NCBI RefSeq assembly: GCF_003340495.1
Contig: NZ_QASA01000001.1
Coordinates: 4,092,001-4,156,000, forward strand
DNA: 64,000 bases
Direction: 5' to 3'
Source of the DNA: Adhaeribacter pallidiroseus
GTDB lineage: Bacteria > Bacteroidota > Bacteroidia > Cytophagales > Hymenobacteraceae
Shown here: piece after piece, positions 63,444 through 64,000 of the stretch
How positions within the stretch are numbered: the first letter of the stretch is position 1
Layout: each line of letters begins with the position of its first letter
Program-made: the position numbers and the translations under genes
Notes under the pieces: generated by a model
What the model was told of the DNA's origin: nothing
Databases searched by the model: none
What the model saw: the letters and a program-made list of their open reading frames with translations, nothing else

Positions 63444-63980
63444 GTGAAGAGAAAACTCGTGAAGCAAGCAGTAATATTTGTGCTAGCGTTTGCTATAATC
63501 TCATGCACAGACCCAAAATCACACAAAGTAAGGGAAACAGCTCCTGCTGTTCCAACAACAGTTCAAAAGCAAGTTGAAAAAGAACCAGTAATTATAACCG
63601 AAGAAAGAGAACCTGCCGAAACTCCCAATGTTTCAAAATTGGAATTAGAAACATTCACTTCATATCCGGATGAATTTAGCGGATGCGGTTGCTCCCTCTT
63701 CCTTACCGAGCAAGACAAACAAGAGCAGAAATACATTTATCTTGATGCGGGTGACATTGCCATGATAAAGCTGAATGAGGAGGTCCACACATTCGAGTAT
63801 AAAGGAAAGGTTAAAGGAAACACTCTTTATACTAGTAACTCGATGCAAATTGAGGTGAATATAACAAAGACCGTAGAAAATACTGAAATGGAAGAGACAT
63901 CAGATGTTGAGGGGACTTTTACTGTTACTAAAGGAAATGAAAAGTTAGTGCAAAAATTTATTGGATACTGCGGTTGCTAA
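63444..63980 (+). CDS. Small lipoprotein of unknown function
   Basis: A 178-residue protein with GTG start (63444; the ATG two bases earlier is followed at once by a stop). It has a lipoprotein signal (residues 8-20 hydrophobic, AIISC with Cys21), a Pro/Glu/Thr-rich linker (about 30-62) and a domain with four cysteines, two in SGCGCSLFL (about 80-88) and two at the C-terminus (GYCGC). The Cys-Gly-Cys pairs suggest disulfides or metal binding. Codon use is AT-rich. The family is not recognised. Confidence 0.75.
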   Translation: MKRKLVKQAVIFVLAFAIISCTDPKSHKVRETAPAVPTTVQKQVEKEPVIITEEREPAETPNVSKLELETFTSYPDEFSGCGCSLFLTEQDKQEQKYIYLDAGDIAMIKLNEEVHTFEYKGKVKGNTLYTSNSMQIEVNITKTVENTEMEETSDVEGTFTVTKGNEKLVQKFIGYCGC

Positions 63981-64000
63981 ATTAGAAATTAATAAAAAAG

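Noticed and set aside
1-64000. CRISPR arrays, rRNA genes, prophage genes
   Set aside because: No regularly spaced 25-40 base direct repeats, no rRNA-like stretches and no phage structural or integrase genes were found.

Overview
The window looks like chromosome of a member of the Bacteroidota, most likely order Cytophagales and close to Adhaeribacter/Hymenobacteraceae. This is inferred from the protein families (SusC-like and beta-barrel TonB-dependent receptors, a GT3-type glycogen synthase, HEAT-repeat lipoproteins), the near absence of Shine-Dalgarno sequences, and several promoters of the Bacteroidota type (TTG, 18-20 bases, TAnnTTTG). No database search was possible.

Layout. 1-4520: translation block on the minus strand, read as tRNA-Tyr, tRNA-Gly, tRNA-Thr, tuf, tRNA-Trp, secE, nusG, rplK, rplA, rplJ, and the first two codons of rplL. 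4647-9441: an M1 aminopeptidase lipoprotein, a biotin carboxyl carrier protein, pyrH and frr. 9724-28649: mostly carbon storage and central metabolism: branching enzyme, a Tat-type GMC dehydrogenase pair, a GT4/5 glycosyltransferase, a GH31 alpha-glucosidase, fructose-bisphosphate aldolase, an acyltransferase, an Amt transporter, PurU, a Dabb protein, CutC, an MscS channel and a eukaryotic-type (GT3) glycogen synthase. 28824-29441: a deoxynucleoside kinase.

29450-32500 is an AT-rich accessory island. It holds a large unknown protein with an R-x5-H (HEPN-like) motif near its C-terminus, the C-terminal stump of an MNT-type nucleotidyltransferase, and an intact antitoxin/PIN-toxin pair. 32507-41220: a TonB-dependent outer-membrane protein, nadD-gmk, an ECF sigma/anti-sigma pair, and a surface-glycan set (O-antigen ligase, GT9, GT2). 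41451-47227: ahcY, a THUMP-like methyltransferase, an SMR-family (Gdx/SugE-like) exporter under a guanidine-II-type riboswitch, a glycosidase-like protein whose TIM barrel appears circularly permuted, and a GT9-like protein.

47228-52264 carries three copies of a structured repeat of about 255 bp, interspersed with a pyruvyltransferase/FrhB-like pair and a histidine phosphatase. 52265-60711: a TonB receptor with a small lipoprotein, myo-inositol phosphate synthase, a nitrilase-family amidase, an unknown protein and a HEAT-cyclophilin lipoprotein. 60983-63980: an AT-rich tail with a membrane protein, a complete group II intron inserted next to an imperfect hairpin, and a small lipoprotein; this arrangement resembles gene cassettes, though no integrase is visible.

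The points most worth a second look are the riboswitch that appears to control its own ribosome binding site, the circularly permuted glycosidase, the HEPN/MNT/PIN island, the 255-bp repeat family with mutually exclusive hairpins, the group II intron whose domain V is the end of its own ORF, and a near-palindromic AT motif (TTTTTAAATTTTTA type) found across most of the window.
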